A stretch of DNA of 64,000 nt, taken from JAJRRH01 sp047638815 (GTDB lineage: Bacteria > Bacteroidota > Bacteroidia > Flavobacteriales_D > JABDKJ01). Every line of letters begins with the position of its first letter. The first letter of the stretch is position 1. The DNA lies in the NCBI GenBank assembly GCA_047638815.1, contig JBLIMR010000001.1:342107-406106 (forward strand), in the 5' to 3' direction. The notes under the pieces were generated by a model. That model was not told the origin of the DNA, ran no database searches, and was given only the letters and a program-made list of their open reading frames with translations. The translations under genes and the position numbers were made by a program. Positions 29,926-38,543 of the stretch are shown here, piece after piece.

Positions 29926-31175
29926 TACTTTTCTTTTGAGTTTACCATCGTGAAATTAGGTAAAATACTGCCTCTTATTTCTTCTGTGTTATTATATCCG
30001 TATGGATTACCATCTTGTATTTCCAGATAGAGTCCATCTACGATCCAATCTTGAATGCCGTCTGAATTTCTTAGAAAAAGAATTTGCTTGTAAATGCCTG
30101 GTCTTAAATTATTTTCTATCTCAAAGGTATACTTTTGTTTGTCATCTTCATGATTAATATTTTGCCCTAAATATTTGTTGCTAATGTGGACAAGACAGTT
30201 TTCATTTTTGTCATTTAGACTGCTTGCGATCTCAAGATTTTCGAAGCTCTTTTTATGACTCGAAGTAAGGGTGATTTCAATGCTTATCTTTTCACCAAAC
30301 TTAAACGGTTGATTGGCATATTTTACGTGACTAAAAGAAACATCTCCAATAGTGTCTTTCCGATCAATATTTGGATTTGCAGTAAGGGATATTTCTGATT
30401 CAATTTCTTTTGCATTACTTTGATAATGGCTAATTGCCCCATCAACATCTCCATCAAAAGTAACTGTTCCACTATTCAAGACGATTGCTCTAGTACAAAG
30501 GTTTCTAACCGCAGCCAAGTTATGACTAACAAAAATCACCGTACGGCCGCTACTTGCCACCTCCTCCATTTTGCCCAAGCACTTTTTTTGAAACTCGTAG
30601 TCACCGACAGCAAGTACTTCATCGATAATAAGAATTTCTGGTTCTAGATGAGCAGCTACTGCAAAAGCAAGTCTAACATACATCCCCGAAGAATATCTTT
30701 TGACTGGGGTGTCCATAAATTCGGAAATACCAGAAAACGCTACAATTTCAGCCAGCTTTTCTGTCACTTCTCTTTTGGTCATTCCAAGTATGGTGCCATT
30801 CAAGAAGATGTTTTCACGCCCTGTTAGTTCTGGATGAAACCCAGTTCCAACCTCTAGCAGTGACGCCACGCGACCAGTTATTTCGATGCGGCCTTTTGTA
30901 GGAGAAGTGATCTTTGATAAGACTTTTAGTAAAGTGCTTTTACCAGCACCATTTTTCCCAATCACGCCCAAAATCTCACCTTTTCTCAACTCGAAACTAA
31001 TATTCTCGAGCGCTTTAAATGTCTTAGTATTACTGTTCTTATTAAAAATATTTCCAATTGTAGACCTAAAACTAGTGTCCAATTTCTTTCCAATTTTGTA
31101 TACCTTAGAAATGGCATCTACCTTTATGATGGGATCTGAAATATCAGGCATTATTTTAGTCGAAATATTTGACAC
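29925..31175 (-). CDS. Polysaccharide ABC exporter ATPase with C-terminal glycan-binding-like domain (Wzt type)
   Basis: A 416-residue protein. The ATPase domain (residues about 15-250) has Walker A 'GKNGAGKST', signature 'YSSGMYVRLAFAVA', Walker B 'ILIIDEVLAVGD' and switch His in 'FVSHNLAAV'. A C-terminal beta-rich domain of about 150 residues follows, as in Wzt proteins that read the terminal modification of the glycan before export. With the permease at 31203 it forms the exporter for the glycan made by the downstream genes. Confidence 0.92.
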   Translation of the reverse strand: MSNISTKIMPDISDPIIKVDAISKVYKIGKKLDTSFRSTIGNIFNKNSNTKTFKALENISFELRKGEILGVIGKNGAGKSTLLKVLSKITSPTKGRIEITGRVASLLEVGTGFHPELTGRENIFLNGTILGMTKREVTEKLAEIVAFSGISEFMDTPVKRYSSGMYVRLAFAVAAHLEPEILIIDEVLAVGDYEFQKKCLGKMEEVASSGRTVIFVSHNLAAVRNLCTRAIVLNSGTVTFDGDVDGAISHYQSNAKEIESEISLTANPNIDRKDTIGDVSFSHVKYANQPFKFGEKISIEITLTSSHKKSFENLEIASSLNDKNENCLVHISNKYLGQNINHEDDKQKYTFEIENNLRPGIYKQILFLRNSDGIQDWIVDGLYLEIQDGNPYGYNNTEEIRGSILPNFTMVNSKEK

Positions 31176-31202
31176 TTAATTTTGCAAATTTAGAATAAGT
31201 TG

Positions 31203-32042
31203 TTACACAATGTCAGCCATTTTGGATTCCAAAGATTTGAAGTAAAATAAACTGGTGATAAAAATAAGTAAAACGATGCCAAATGATATCATGGCCAATG
31301 AACTTGGTGGTTCTCCACCTAGGACAGACCATCTAAATCCTTGAATTACACCAGCCATTGGATTGAGAAAGTAAAGGGTTGCCAGCGTTGAAGATAATTT
31401 CTGTGTCGCAAACTCTGCGGGATAGGCAACTGGAGTTATGTATAAGCCTATTTGCACCATAAATGGGATAATGTGCTGGAAATCTCTAAATCGAATGGAC
31501 AGGGCGCTTAACCAAATTCCAACACCCAGAGCGGCTATAATACCCATAAGAATAAAAATAGGGGCGTATATAATGTTTGGTGATGGAGATATTTGGTAGT
31601 ATATCATTAAAGAAATGAGTATCAAAATATTCACTCCGAAGTCGATAAATCCAACTACAGCTTTGGATAATGGAACAATCAATCTCGGAAAGTATATTTT
31701 CGAGATCATCTGTTGAGCTTGAATGACCGAATTCCCCGAATTGGTCATTAAGTATGAAAAATATGACCACAGGCTGGTACCCGCTACAATAAAAACGAGA
31801 TGCGGGATACCATTCGTTGGAACGTTAGCGAATCGACCAAAAACCAAATAAAGAATTGAAATAGTAACTATGGGTTGAACAAATACCCATGCAAGACCGA
31901 TAATGGTCTGAGCGTATCTCACCTTGAAATCTCTCCAAGCCAAGGTTCTAAAAAGGTCTTTATAGAGCCATAATTCTTTAAGATTAAGATTCGTAAAATG
32001 CTGTTTTTCAGCATCAATTATCGTTTTCCGATTAAGATTCAT
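31203..32042 (-). CDS. Polysaccharide ABC exporter permease (Wzm type)
   Basis: A 279-residue ABC-2 type permease with six membrane segments. It starts with the amphipathic 'ELWLYKDLFRTLAWRDFKVRYAQT' and 'LGLAWVFVQP'-like region typical of Wzm/KpsM/TagG. It moves undecaprenyl-linked glycan across the inner membrane. It is the first gene of the minus-strand run and lies 132 bases from a divergent glycosyltransferase gene, so promoters for both directions sit in that gap. Confidence 0.92.
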   Translation of the reverse strand: MNLNRKTIIDAEKQHFTNLNLKELWLYKDLFRTLAWRDFKVRYAQTIIGLAWVFVQPIVTISILYLVFGRFANVPTNGIPHLVFIVAGTSLWSYFSYLMTNSGNSVIQAQQMISKIYFPRLIVPLSKAVVGFIDFGVNILILISLMIYYQISPSPNIIYAPIFILMGIIAALGVGIWLSALSIRFRDFQHIIPFMVQIGLYITPVAYPAEFATQKLSSTLATLYFLNPMAGVIQGFRWSVLGGEPPSSLAMISFGIVLLIFITSLFYFKSLESKMADIV

Positions 32043-32140
32043 TCACAATTAATATTGGTCGAATATAGGGATAATGAAAATCCGTTGTGATTTTAATTGT
32101 GATTGATAGCGGGAGTGGTATTATAGTGGATCATATTATT

Positions 32141-32148
32141 TACTTTTG
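32141..32148 (+). promoter_or_regulatory. -7 promoter element of the divergent glycosyltransferase gene
   Basis: TACTTTTG matches TAnnTTTG and lies 26 bases before the ATG at 32175. No clear -33 element is seen. Confidence 0.4.
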
Positions 32149-32174
32149 GAATAATATTACGGTTCTGAATATCC

Positions 32175-33107
32175 ATGAGTGCACCTTTACTTCTATTCGT
32201 TTATAATCGCCCTGACCACACAAAAGCTACACTCAAAGCTTTAAGCGAAAATATCGGTATAGAAGACACGGTGATTCACATTTTCGGGGATGGGCCTGTA
32301 TCGAAAGCACCCAAGACCCTACTGGATGATATTGAATTGGTAAGAAAAATTGTGTGTAACAATGAACATTCATTGAATATTGAAACCCATTTTTCGGATG
32401 AAAATAATGGTCTGGCAAATTCGATCATTGGTGGGGTGAACGAAATTATTAATACACATGGAGAAGTAATTGTGTTGGAAGATGATTTAATCTGCTCAAA
32501 ATATTTTTTGCAATACATGAATGCATGTTTGAGGAAGTACAAAGAGGAATCTAAAATTATGCATGTTGGAGGTTATTCACCGTCCATAAACTTCAAAAGT
32601 AAAGACGATATTTATTTTTTGAGTTTTGCTTCAAGTTGGGGCTGGGCAACATGGAAAGATAGATGGAAGGAATTTATTATCGATGCAGAAGAGATTATAG
32701 ATCGCATGGACAAGAGTGGTGCGAAATCAAAATTCAACTTCTATGACAGCTATCCATTTTATAATATGATTCAACAACAGATAAATGGAGATGTGGATTC
32801 TTGGGCCATTCGTTGGAATGCGACAGTTTTTTTGAATAACGGACTTGGCGTATATCCCACGAAGTCATTGGTTCAAAACATAGGCTTTGATGGTAGTGGA
32901 GTTCATTCAGGAAAGGGTCGTTGGTATGATGTTAAAACATCTCAAAAGTTCAGCCCAATATTGGGGCACTTGAATATTGTTGAGGATGAAAAAGTACGAA
33001 GGCAATATGGCCAATTCTACAAGGGCCTTAATAGTTATAGTATTTGGCAAAAAGTTAAGGATAAGATAAAACACGAAATAAAGAATGCCAAAGGTACTTC
33101 ACATTAA
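32175..33107 (+). CDS. GT-A fold sugar transferase
   Basis: A 310-residue protein with 'LLLFVYNRPDHTKATLKAL' at the start, 'VIHIFGDGPVS' and 'EVIVLEDDLICSKYFLQYMNACL', whose EDD is the metal-binding motif. A 'FASSWGWATWKDRW' block typical of this sugar-transferase family follows. It is transcribed away from the ABC exporter operon and overlaps the following GT4 gene by 23 bases, so the two form a separate transcript. Confidence 0.82.
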   Translation: MSAPLLLFVYNRPDHTKATLKALSENIGIEDTVIHIFGDGPVSKAPKTLLDDIELVRKIVCNNEHSLNIETHFSDENNGLANSIIGGVNEIINTHGEVIVLEDDLICSKYFLQYMNACLRKYKEESKIMHVGGYSPSINFKSKDDIYFLSFASSWGWATWKDRWKEFIIDAEEIIDRMDKSGAKSKFNFYDSYPFYNMIQQQINGDVDSWAIRWNATVFLNNGLGVYPTKSLVQNIGFDGSGVHSGKGRWYDVKTSQKFSPILGHLNIVEDEKVRRQYGQFYKGLNSYSIWQKVKDKIKHEIKNAKGTSH

Positions 33108-34305
33108 CACCTACGATAGGGCGGGCGGTGCTGAAGAATTTGCACTGTATATGGCGATAATAAATGATGATCATTTACTGGTTAAAAAGAAGATGACCGA
33201 TAGTCATCATGTTTCAGAGTTTGGCTCAAATTTTAGTGATCGTATGTTTTTGTTTTTGGATAAAATCTTATGGAAGTTTGGGGAAAAGCGAAAATTAAAA
33301 CAACTGCTCTCTTGGTCTGATAGGTTTAATTCAACATATAGGAAACTAAAAAAGAACAAATTCTATCGAGATGCAGATATTGTTCATCTTCATAACATAC
33401 ATGGTGGTTATTTTGATTTGAAATCCTTACTTAAAATCGCAAATGAGAAAAAAATTGTTTGGACTGTTCACGATAGATGGCCGTTGACTGGTGGAGAGGC
33501 ATATCTAAATAACAAAAATCATTACGCTACCGGGGAAATTAGCCCTGACACCTTAATGTTGTATGCTCTAAACAGACCAATTGTTGACGCAAGACTAAGG
33601 CATATTGCAAAGAAGAAAAATATTTTTAAGGCAATAGATAAAAACATGAGGTTTGTTGCCCCAGGGTTATATGTTCATGAAGTGTTAAGTGGCGGATATA
33701 CCATTCCAAAAGAAGCTAATATAAATTCAATTTATTACGGGATTGATTGTGAGAATTTTACCAATGATAACGAAAGGAGCTGGAGCATTCCACGAGTGCT
33801 CATGTTAAATTCTAACAGTCCTTTTAAAAACACAAAACACATCTTTGACGAATTAAAAAAATTCTCTACTGAAATAGAATTACATACTTTCGGATCAAGG
33901 GTGGAAGAGGATTTATCCGAGATGAAAAAGATCAAGCATATTGATCACGGATATATATCCGATAGAAATGAGATTCAGAAACTGTACAATCAAGTCGATA
34001 TTTTTGTTTTTTCTACCAATAACGAAAATTTCCCCTTAGTTTCAGTTGAGGCGGCAGCTAGTGGTCTTTTAGTATTGGGGTCAGCTATTGGTCCATTGAT
34101 TGAGCAGAGTGAAATGTTCGATATGAGGCTGTTTAGGAATGATATAAAAGGTGATCTGGCGGAAAAATTAAAGGAATTATGTGGTGATTTAAGTCGCACC
34201 AGGAGTTTGGGAGCCAATGCATCCAAATTCGTTCATGAGAAACTAAGGAGGCAAGATAGCATGATCAAGTACAACGCCCTTTATGAAGATGCCTTAGCCA
34301 ATTAA
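33085..34305 (+). CDS. Glycosyltransferase family 4 protein
   Basis: A 406-residue GT-B transferase. 'VLHINTYDRAGGAEEFALYMA' opens it; 'DIVHLHNIHGGYFDLKSLL' and 'KKIVWTVHDRWPLTGG' match the colanic-acid-type WcaC/WcfD-like group. The donor site is 'NNENFPLVSVEAAASGLLVLGS'. The start overlaps the previous gene by 23 bases. It closes the first glycan locus; the next gene is rdgB. Confidence 0.88.
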   Translation: MPKVLHINTYDRAGGAEEFALYMAIINDDHLLVKKKMTDSHHVSEFGSNFSDRMFLFLDKILWKFGEKRKLKQLLSWSDRFNSTYRKLKKNKFYRDADIVHLHNIHGGYFDLKSLLKIANEKKIVWTVHDRWPLTGGEAYLNNKNHYATGEISPDTLMLYALNRPIVDARLRHIAKKKNIFKAIDKNMRFVAPGLYVHEVLSGGYTIPKEANINSIYYGIDCENFTNDNERSWSIPRVLMLNSNSPFKNTKHIFDELKKFSTEIELHTFGSRVEEDLSEMKKIKHIDHGYISDRNEIQKLYNQVDIFVFSTNNENFPLVSVEAAASGLLVLGSAIGPLIEQSEMFDMRLFRNDIKGDLAEKLKELCGDLSRTRSLGANASKFVHEKLRRQDSMIKYNALYEDALAN

Positions 34306-34323
34306 ATATACTTTGTTATTATT

Positions 34324-34905
34324 ATGAACCTACTCTGTGCCTCCAACAACGAAAACAAAATAATAGAAATTCGGCAAAAACTACCTCAAAACTTCACTAT
34401 ATCCGGTCTAAAAGAGCTGGGAATCATAGAGGATATCCCTGAAACAGCAGATTCCTTAGAGGGAAATGCCATTCAAAAGGTAGAATATCTATACAATTTG
34501 AAGGGAGTGAACTGTTTTGCTGATGATACGGGGCTGGAAGTGTATGCCCTTGGTGGCGAACCTGGAGTGTATTCTGCAAGATTCGCAGGCCCACAAAGGA
34601 ATTCTACCCACAATATGAATTTGCTCTTGGACAAACTACAAGGCTTTGAAAACAGGAAAGCCAGATTCCGAACGGTGGTTGCCCTTATTTTTAATGGAGA
34701 ACAGCACCTTTTTGAAGGCATAGTAGAGGGGGAGATTATCAAAGAAATGGTAGGTGGAAAGGGCTTCGGTTATGATCCTGTATTTCAACCTGATGGTCAT
34801 GAAATCACCTTTGCTGAAATGAGTGTTTTAGAGAAAAATAAGATCAGCCATAGGGCACGAGCCATCAATAGTCTTGTGGATTTTTTGGTGAAGAAGTCTA
34901 AATAG
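34324..34905 (+). CDS. rdgB: Non-canonical purine NTP pyrophosphatase, RdgB/HAM1 family
   Basis: A 193-residue enzyme that hydrolyses ITP, dITP and XTP to monophosphates, keeping deaminated purines out of nucleic acids. 'CASNNENKIIEIRQKLP' binds the triphosphate, 'ADDTGLEVYALGGEPGVYSARFAG' holds the catalytic acids, and 'GKGFGYDPVF' and 'ISHRARA' complete the site. The length is normal. It starts 18 bases after the GT4 stop but is a housekeeping gene. Confidence 0.95.
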   Translation: MNLLCASNNENKIIEIRQKLPQNFTISGLKELGIIEDIPETADSLEGNAIQKVEYLYNLKGVNCFADDTGLEVYALGGEPGVYSARFAGPQRNSTHNMNLLLDKLQGFENRKARFRTVVALIFNGEQHLFEGIVEGEIIKEMVGGKGFGYDPVFQPDGHEITFAEMSVLEKNKISHRARAINSLVDFLVKKSK

Positions 34906-34961
34906 TTGATTTAAAGGTTGTTGTTCGTGAGTCCTGGTCTGTAAATAATGTATAAAGTTGT

Positions 34962-34991
34962 TTTGAACTAAGATAAAAAACCTTAACTTTG
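34962..34991 (+). promoter_or_regulatory. Promoter of rpsF-rpsR-rplI
   Basis: TTTG at 34962-34965 and TAACTTTG at 34984-34991 are 18 bases apart, an almost ideal Bacteroidota promoter. The bases after it (CGCTCC) match those after the rRNA promoter's -7 element at 3369-3374, which suggests shared growth-rate features at the transcription start. Confidence 0.75.
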
Positions 34992-35024
34992 CGCTCCAAA
35001 TTTTTTAATAATATAACTTAAGTT

Positions 35025-35384
35025 ATGGTAAATAGATATGAGACTGTATTCATATTAACTCCCGTTTTGTCAGAAGAGCAGACAAAGGATGCAGTCAAAA
35101 ATTACAAAAGCTTACTTAAAGAGAACAAGGTTAAAGTTGTTCACGAAGAAAGCTGGGGTAGAAAAAAGCTCGCCTACCCAATTCAGAAGAAAACCACTGG
35201 TTTCTATCATGTATTTGAATATGAAGCAGAAGGTACTGTCATTGATAAACTCGAATTGGCATTCAGAAGAGACGAGAAAGTTATGCGTTTTTTGACCATT
35301 AAGATGGAGAAAGAACACATCGCCTTTGCTGAAAGTCAAAGAAAAAAGAAAAAAGAAGCTGTCTCTCAAGGCGCAGAAAAATAA
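35025..35384 (+). CDS. rpsF: 30S ribosomal protein bS6
   Basis: A 119-residue protein with the S6 ferredoxin-like fold: 'YETVFILTPVLSEEQTKDAV' and 'VVHEESWGRKKLAYPIQKKTTGFYHVFEYEA'. It pairs with bS18 on the 30S platform. In Bacteroidota ribosomes the bS6/bS18/bS21 area is where the 16S 3' tail is held, which matters given the altered tail here. First gene of a three-gene operon. Confidence 0.97.
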   Translation: MVNRYETVFILTPVLSEEQTKDAVKNYKSLLKENKVKVVHEESWGRKKLAYPIQKKTTGFYHVFEYEAEGTVIDKLELAFRRDEKVMRFLTIKMEKEHIAFAESQRKKKKEAVSQGAEK

Positions 35385-35396
35385 AAATCGATAGAT

Positions 35397-35663
35397 ATGG
35401 CAGATAATTCAGAAATTAGATATTTAAATCCGATCAATATTGAGACTACTAAGATCAAATATTGTCGATTTAGAAAAAATAGAATAAAATATCTTGACTA
35501 CAAGAACGCAGATTACTTGAAGTTGTTAGTTAATGAACAGGGTAAGATTCTTCCAAGAAGAATCACTGGTACTTCATTGAAATATCAAAGGAAAGTATCT
35601 AAGGCTGTAAAAAGAGCAAGACATCTTGCACTTATGCCTTATGTTGTAGATATGTATAAATAG
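35397..35663 (+). CDS. rpsR: 30S ribosomal protein bS18
   Basis: An 88-residue protein with 'KYCRFRKNRIKYLDYKNADYLKLL' and 'GKILPRRITGTSLKYQRKVSKAVKRARHLALMPYV', the complete S18 signature. It binds bS6 and 16S helix 23. It lies 12 bases after rpsF. No Shine-Dalgarno sequence precedes it. Confidence 0.97.
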   Translation: MADNSEIRYLNPINIETTKIKYCRFRKNRIKYLDYKNADYLKLLVNEQGKILPRRITGTSLKYQRKVSKAVKRARHLALMPYVVDMYK

Positions 35664-35684
35664 GATATCCAATTCAATATTAAG

Positions 35685-36131
35685 ATGGAAGTAATACTTA
35701 AAAAAGATGTAGACAACTTGGGAATGGCACTAGAAATGGTGACTGTTAAGCCAGGTTATGGTAGAAATTTTCTAATTCCCCAGGGATTGGCAAAATTGGC
35801 TACAGCTAGTGAGAAAAAGGTTCATGCTGAAAACTTGAAACAAAGAGCTCACAAAGTTGAAAAAATGAAAGATGAGGCAGAAGGTCTTGCTGGAAAATTA
35901 GCAGGACTTACGCTGAAAATTGGCGCAAAAGCAGGAGAATCTGGTAAGATCTTCGGATCGGTTAACACGATTCAAATTGCTGATGCACTTAAAGCAGAAG
36001 GCTTTGATGTTGATAGAAAGAAAATTTCTATTTCTGACGATTCTATTAAGCAGCTTGGTACATATGAGGCTGTTGTGACACTGTTCAAAGGGTTGAAACA
36101 AACAATATCGTTTGAAGTTGTTGAAGATTAA
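35685..36131 (+). CDS. rplI: 50S ribosomal protein bL9
   Basis: A 148-residue protein. The N-terminal domain shows 'MEVILKKDVDNLGMALEMVTVKPGYGRNFLIPQGLA', followed by the long connecting helix ('KKVHAENLKQRAHKVEKMKDEAE') and the C-terminal 'SGKIFGSVNTIQIADALK' domain. It binds 23S near the L1 stalk. Last gene of the operon. Confidence 0.97.
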   Translation: MEVILKKDVDNLGMALEMVTVKPGYGRNFLIPQGLAKLATASEKKVHAENLKQRAHKVEKMKDEAEGLAGKLAGLTLKIGAKAGESGKIFGSVNTIQIADALKAEGFDVDRKKISISDDSIKQLGTYEAVVTLFKGLKQTISFEVVED

Positions 36132-36182
36132 ATCAATATATTAATTTAAACAAACAATATTTTTCGATGGTTTTGAAGAGTG

Positions 36183-36210
36183 CTTTTATCAATAGTACTA
36201 TTGATAAAAG
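36183..36210. repeat. Perfect 28-bp palindrome after rplI
   Basis: CTTTTATCAATAGT followed directly by ACTATTGATAAAAG, its exact reverse complement. It lies 52 bases after the rplI stop and 74 bases before the next gene. There is no T run after it, so it is not a standard terminator. It may be a protein-binding site or a hairpin that protects the rplI mRNA end. Confidence 0.85.
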
Positions 36211-36283
36211 TTGAGTTTAAAAGAGGAGTCAATAAGAAAAATACTTATTATTGAAACCAAATTATCAAATAAATCTATAAAAT

Positions 36284-36823
36284 ATGAAATTAAAATTAAT
36301 TACAACAGGAATAGCGCTATGTTTTTGCGTTTTATTTTCAAACGTTAAAGCTCAAGATCTAATGATTTCGGCAGGAGTTGATTTAGTAATGCCTTTAGGC
36401 GACTTTGGTGATTTTGCATCTTTTGGTGCCGGGATAGCTGTAGGTGCTGAGTATGGAATTAGTGATAACATTGGTTTGACAGTTCAGACTGGATACGATC
36501 TTCTTTTCGTGGATTCAGAAATTGATTTTATCAAATCTATGTCTATAATTCCTGCACAAGCAGGGCTTAAGTATTACTTTGATGAAGTAGGAAGTGGAGT
36601 TTATGCTCATGGACAAGTTGGAATTCATTCTATGTCTATTACCGCAGAAGATGTTGCGGGTGGAGAAACAGAATCAGATTCAAACTTAAGTTTCGCAATA
36701 GGCGGTGGAATATTTGTTAATGAAAATCTTGATCTAGGTTTGAGATTCAATATTATCACTAGTGGTGAAGATGGTGTAGATGCTTCAAACTATATTGGAG
36801 TTAGAGCGGGATACAACTTTTAA
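36284..36823 (+). CDS. Outer-membrane beta-barrel protein
   Basis: A 179-residue protein with a signal peptide cut near residue 23 ('VLFSNVKAQD'). Strands such as 'IAVGAEYGISDNIGLTVQTGYDLLF' and 'SFAIGGGIFVNENLDLGLRFN' alternate, and the C-terminus is 'GVRAGYNF', ending in Phe as barrel proteins do. It resembles OmpW/PorT-like eight-stranded barrels; no specific ligand can be named. It has its own terminator. Confidence 0.7.
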   Translation: MKLKLITTGIALCFCVLFSNVKAQDLMISAGVDLVMPLGDFGDFASFGAGIAVGAEYGISDNIGLTVQTGYDLLFVDSEIDFIKSMSIIPAQAGLKYYFDEVGSGVYAHGQVGIHSMSITAEDVAGGETESDSNLSFAIGGGIFVNENLDLGLRFNIITSGEDGVDASNYIGVRAGYNF

Positions 36824-36847
36824 GTAAGACCGTTAAAAAAGTTTATT

Positions 36848-36882
36848 AATGCCCAACATAATTTTATGTTGGGCATTTTTTT
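36848..36882 (+). terminator. Terminator after the barrel gene
   Basis: AATGCCCAACAT pairs perfectly with ATGTTGGGCATT around a 6-base loop, followed by a T run. A strong intrinsic terminator. Confidence 0.9.
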
Positions 36883-36898
36883 GCTTTGAATCTTTACC

Positions 36899-36928
36899 TT
36901 GTGGGTTAAATTAATCCATCTACATTTG
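36899..36928 (+). promoter_or_regulatory. Promoter of the helical-repeat protein gene
   Basis: TTG at 36899-36901 and TACATTTG at 36921-36928 with a 19-base spacing. It lies 25 bases ahead of the ATG at 36954 and just after the upstream terminator. Confidence 0.6.
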
Positions 36929-36953
36929 TCGTTAAATAGCAAGATAATCAGGT

Positions 36954-37481
36954 ATGTCTGAAAAGAAAAATATAGACCTCCAAAATATACACGCATCCTT
37001 ATTTTCAGCAGATGATGCTGAAGTAGAAAAAGCGCTGGCATCAGTGGTGAAGAAAGGGAATGAATTATCAATTCTTCCTATAATTGAACTTTATGTTTCA
37101 ACTGAAAATTCTAAGTTTAAATCCATTGCTGAGAAGATGCTATTCAGCCTGAAAGTTCAAAATGCTTCAGCATATCTAATGGAAGCCTTGGAGGAAACCC
37201 ATTATGAGGATCACAAAGCCTTTATTCTCTCTATATTTTGGAATGCAGGCATACCGCCACATCCACATTTGCTGGAGCTGACTGAAGAAGCGGTTCATGG
37301 AGATTTTTTAGCTGCATTTGAAGTGTTAACTATTTTAGAGAACATTGATGGTGATATAGAACCTAATATACTTGAAGGATCTAAAGCTGAGGTTGAAGGT
37401 TATCTTGAGTTTGCTGAGGATAACGAAAAGACAAAAATCATTGCTTCCATTGGAGAGATTCTGGACAATTTAATGATTTGA
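36954..37481 (+). CDS. Hypothetical cytoplasmic helical (HEAT-like) protein
   Basis: A 175-residue acidic protein without signal peptide. It is nearly all helix, with pairs resembling HEAT repeats: 'DDAEVEKALASVVKKGNELSILPIIELYVS', then 'KFKSIAEKMLFSLKVQNASAYLMEAL', then 'EDHKAFILSIFWNAG'. It looks like an adaptor. It stands alone between two terminated or promoter-bearing units, so no partner can be named. Confidence 0.55.
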   Translation: MSEKKNIDLQNIHASLFSADDAEVEKALASVVKKGNELSILPIIELYVSTENSKFKSIAEKMLFSLKVQNASAYLMEALEETHYEDHKAFILSIFWNAGIPPHPHLLELTEEAVHGDFLAAFEVLTILENIDGDIEPNILEGSKAEVEGYLEFAEDNEKTKIIASIGEILDNLMI

Positions 37482-37598
37482 TTTTAGTCTTGATTAATTT
37501 AGAGATTAGGTGTCGTAATCTTATTTGAAAAGGCAATTTATTGTCATTTTATTCGTTTCAAAAATTCCCTCCATAACATACTTCCTCTCAAATGATCA

Positions 37599-38435
37599 AT
37601 GAAACTAATTACCCTAATTTTCACCCTAATCTTGGGATTGCAAATCAGCGCACAAGAAAGCACTGAAGCATTTTGTAACTGCGATACCGATGTGTCCAAA
37701 ATAGATTTAATTCCACTACCCCATATTCGAGAAGCTGATGTTATGTGGAGTACCACAATATGGCGTGATCTCGATTTAAGACAAAAAATCAATCAACCGT
37801 ATTATTATCCCTTGAAGGAAAGTAATGGCTATATGAGTCTCTTTGACGTGATGACTAAAGCGGCACTGGATGGATGTCTGATTGCTTATAGACCAACAGC
37901 CATGTCATCTTCTGGGGAATTCTCATCTCCAATGACTTGTCAACAAATAGAAAATCTTTTGACGCCAAATGACTCAGTTTGGACTTATGATTTAAAAACT
38001 GAGCAGGACATTCTTGTTCCTTCTGATGAACGCATTGAGCCAGATCAAATATTCCGCTATCGCATCAAAGAACAGTGGATATTTGATAAACAACATTCAA
38101 GAATGACAGCCAGGACTATTGGTATTGCTCCGTTGATAGAGATCAGGGGAGAAGATGGATCATTTCGAGGATTTCAAGAGCTGTTTTGGATCGATTATCC
38201 TGAAAGCAGAAAAGTACTCGCGCAACATCCAGTATTTCTTAGGCATAACGATAATAAAGCACTCAACTATGATGATCTATTTGCCAAACGGTATTATGAC
38301 AGTTTTCTTGTGAAGGAGTCAAACGTTTTTAATAGAAATATTAGGGAATACGCTCAGGGTATCGATGGACTTTTAGAAGGGGAGAGGATAGAGGAAAAAA
38401 TAAGAAATATGGAATCAGACTTTTGGGCATACTAA
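37599..38435 (+). CDS. GldN/PorN-type type IX secretion protein, orphan paralogue
   Basis: A 278-residue protein with a signal peptide ('LITLIFTLILGLQISAQ'). The GldN core is visible: 'READVMWSTTIWRDLDLRQKINQPYYYP', 'SLFDVMTKAALDGCLIAYRP' and 'YRIKEQWIFDKQHSRMTARTIGIAP', then 'ELFWIDYPESRKVLAQHPVF'. GldN with GldK forms the periplasmic ring of the type IX secretion system. Here gldK, gldL and gldM are not next to it, so it is probably a second copy comparable to GldO. Some residues may differ from the operon copy, which is outside the window. Confidence 0.85.
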   Translation: MKLITLIFTLILGLQISAQESTEAFCNCDTDVSKIDLIPLPHIREADVMWSTTIWRDLDLRQKINQPYYYPLKESNGYMSLFDVMTKAALDGCLIAYRPTAMSSSGEFSSPMTCQQIENLLTPNDSVWTYDLKTEQDILVPSDERIEPDQIFRYRIKEQWIFDKQHSRMTARTIGIAPLIEIRGEDGSFRGFQELFWIDYPESRKVLAQHPVFLRHNDNKALNYDDLFAKRYYDSFLVKESNVFNRNIREYAQGIDGLLEGERIEEKIRNMESDFWAY

Positions 38436-38495
38436 TCTGTTCAATTATTCCCTTGAAATAAATCGGCAATAAAACCCATGTTATAAAATCATTTT

Positions 38496-38503
38496 TATCT
38501 TTG
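38496..38503 (+). promoter_or_regulatory. -7 promoter element of the CoA-transferase genes
   Basis: TATCTTTG, identical to the rRNA -7 element, 40 bases before the ATG at 38544. The -33 region is poor. Confidence 0.45.
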
Positions 38504-38543
38504 ATTGCTCTCGATCTATTGAGAATTCAAAACAAGAGATAAA

